From positions 5,800-11,096 of the forward strand of contig DFYS01000115.1 in NCBI GenBank assembly GCA_002383405.1: a stretch of 5,297 nucleotides of DNA, read 5' to 3'. Of this stretch, positions 5,254-5,297 are shown piece after piece. The translations under genes and the position numbers were made by a program. Origin of the DNA: Moorella sp. UBA4076 (GTDB lineage Bacteria > Bacillota > DSM-521 > Neomoorellales > Neomoorellaceae). Position 1 is the first letter of the stretch. Each line of letters begins with the position of its first letter. The notes beneath the pieces were generated by a model, which ran no database searches, had not been told where the DNA came from, and saw only the letters and a program-made list of their open reading frames with translations.

Positions 5254-5297
5254 TTAGTACCTTACGGCTTCAAAACTGCAATAAAAAACAAGTTGTT
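5254..5297. repeat. Right copy of the 44-bp inverted repeat
   Basis: This is the reverse complement of 4496-4539 with one mismatch. It begins TTAGTACC and ends CAAGTTGTT at the last base of the window, so it may continue beyond it. The ggt fragment loses its family resemblance about 60 bases to the left of this repeat. Confidence 0.75.

Noticed and set aside
4496..5297. The 44-bp repeats as a CRISPR array
   Set aside because: There are only two copies, inverted instead of direct, 700 bases apart, with no spacers of uniform length and no cas genes.

Overview
The window looks like accessory DNA from a Gram-positive, probably thermophilic Bacillota (Moorella / Desulfotomaculum-type). This is an inference from purine-rich Shine-Dalgarno sites (AAGGAG, GGGAGG), consensus-like sigma-A promoters with 17-bp spacers, a GC-rich carbohydrate gene next to visibly less GC-rich cargo, and IS66-type element ends. 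Both ends of the window lie inside sequences repeated within it, so the window may be a contig that stopped at repeats.

Layout. (1) Positions 1-23 are the end of a mobile element whose body lies outside the window. (2) A leader with a strong Shine-Dalgarno and a possible 13-codon ORF leads into a complete glycoside hydrolase family 15 gene (98-1906), followed by a possible terminator. (3) A 137-bp IS66-like MITE (1975-2111) carries 12-bp perfect terminal inverted repeats starting GTAA and an exact 8-bp target duplication (TTCTTATG). Its left 23 bp are the exact reverse complement of positions 1-23, so the GH15 gene sits between two inverted ends of the same element family. (4) After about 265 bp with no convincing gene comes a leftward type II toxin-antitoxin pair, a Phd/YefM-like antitoxin upstream of and overlapping a RelE/ParE-like toxin, with its own promoter. 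(5) A rightward 'archaeal-type' P-loop ATPase with a C-terminal winged helix (3205-4341) is transcribed divergently. Its predicted -10 box lies inside a perfect 15-nt palindrome. (6) The right end holds a leftward C-terminal fragment of gamma-glutamyltranspeptidase (ggt), enclosed by a 44-bp inverted repeat with one mismatch.

A second, diverged ggt 3' end is recognisable in the intergenic region between the antitoxin and the ATPase gene (around 3037-3147, minus strand). The ATPase therefore lies between two ggt tails of the same orientation, which suggests rearrangement or insertion in a former ggt locus.

How the genes work together. GH15 probably acts alone on an alpha-glucoside and has no pathway partner here. 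The toxin-antitoxin pair and the ATPase form a typical genomic-island pairing with a shared 240-bp divergent control region. A joint role in defence or stress is possible but not shown. I see no tRNA, rRNA or CRISPR array and no intact transposase. Nothing here can be called a new system from sequence alone. The strongest structural novelties are the MITE with its intact target duplication, the 44-bp repeat around the ggt fragment, and the palindromic ATPase promoter.
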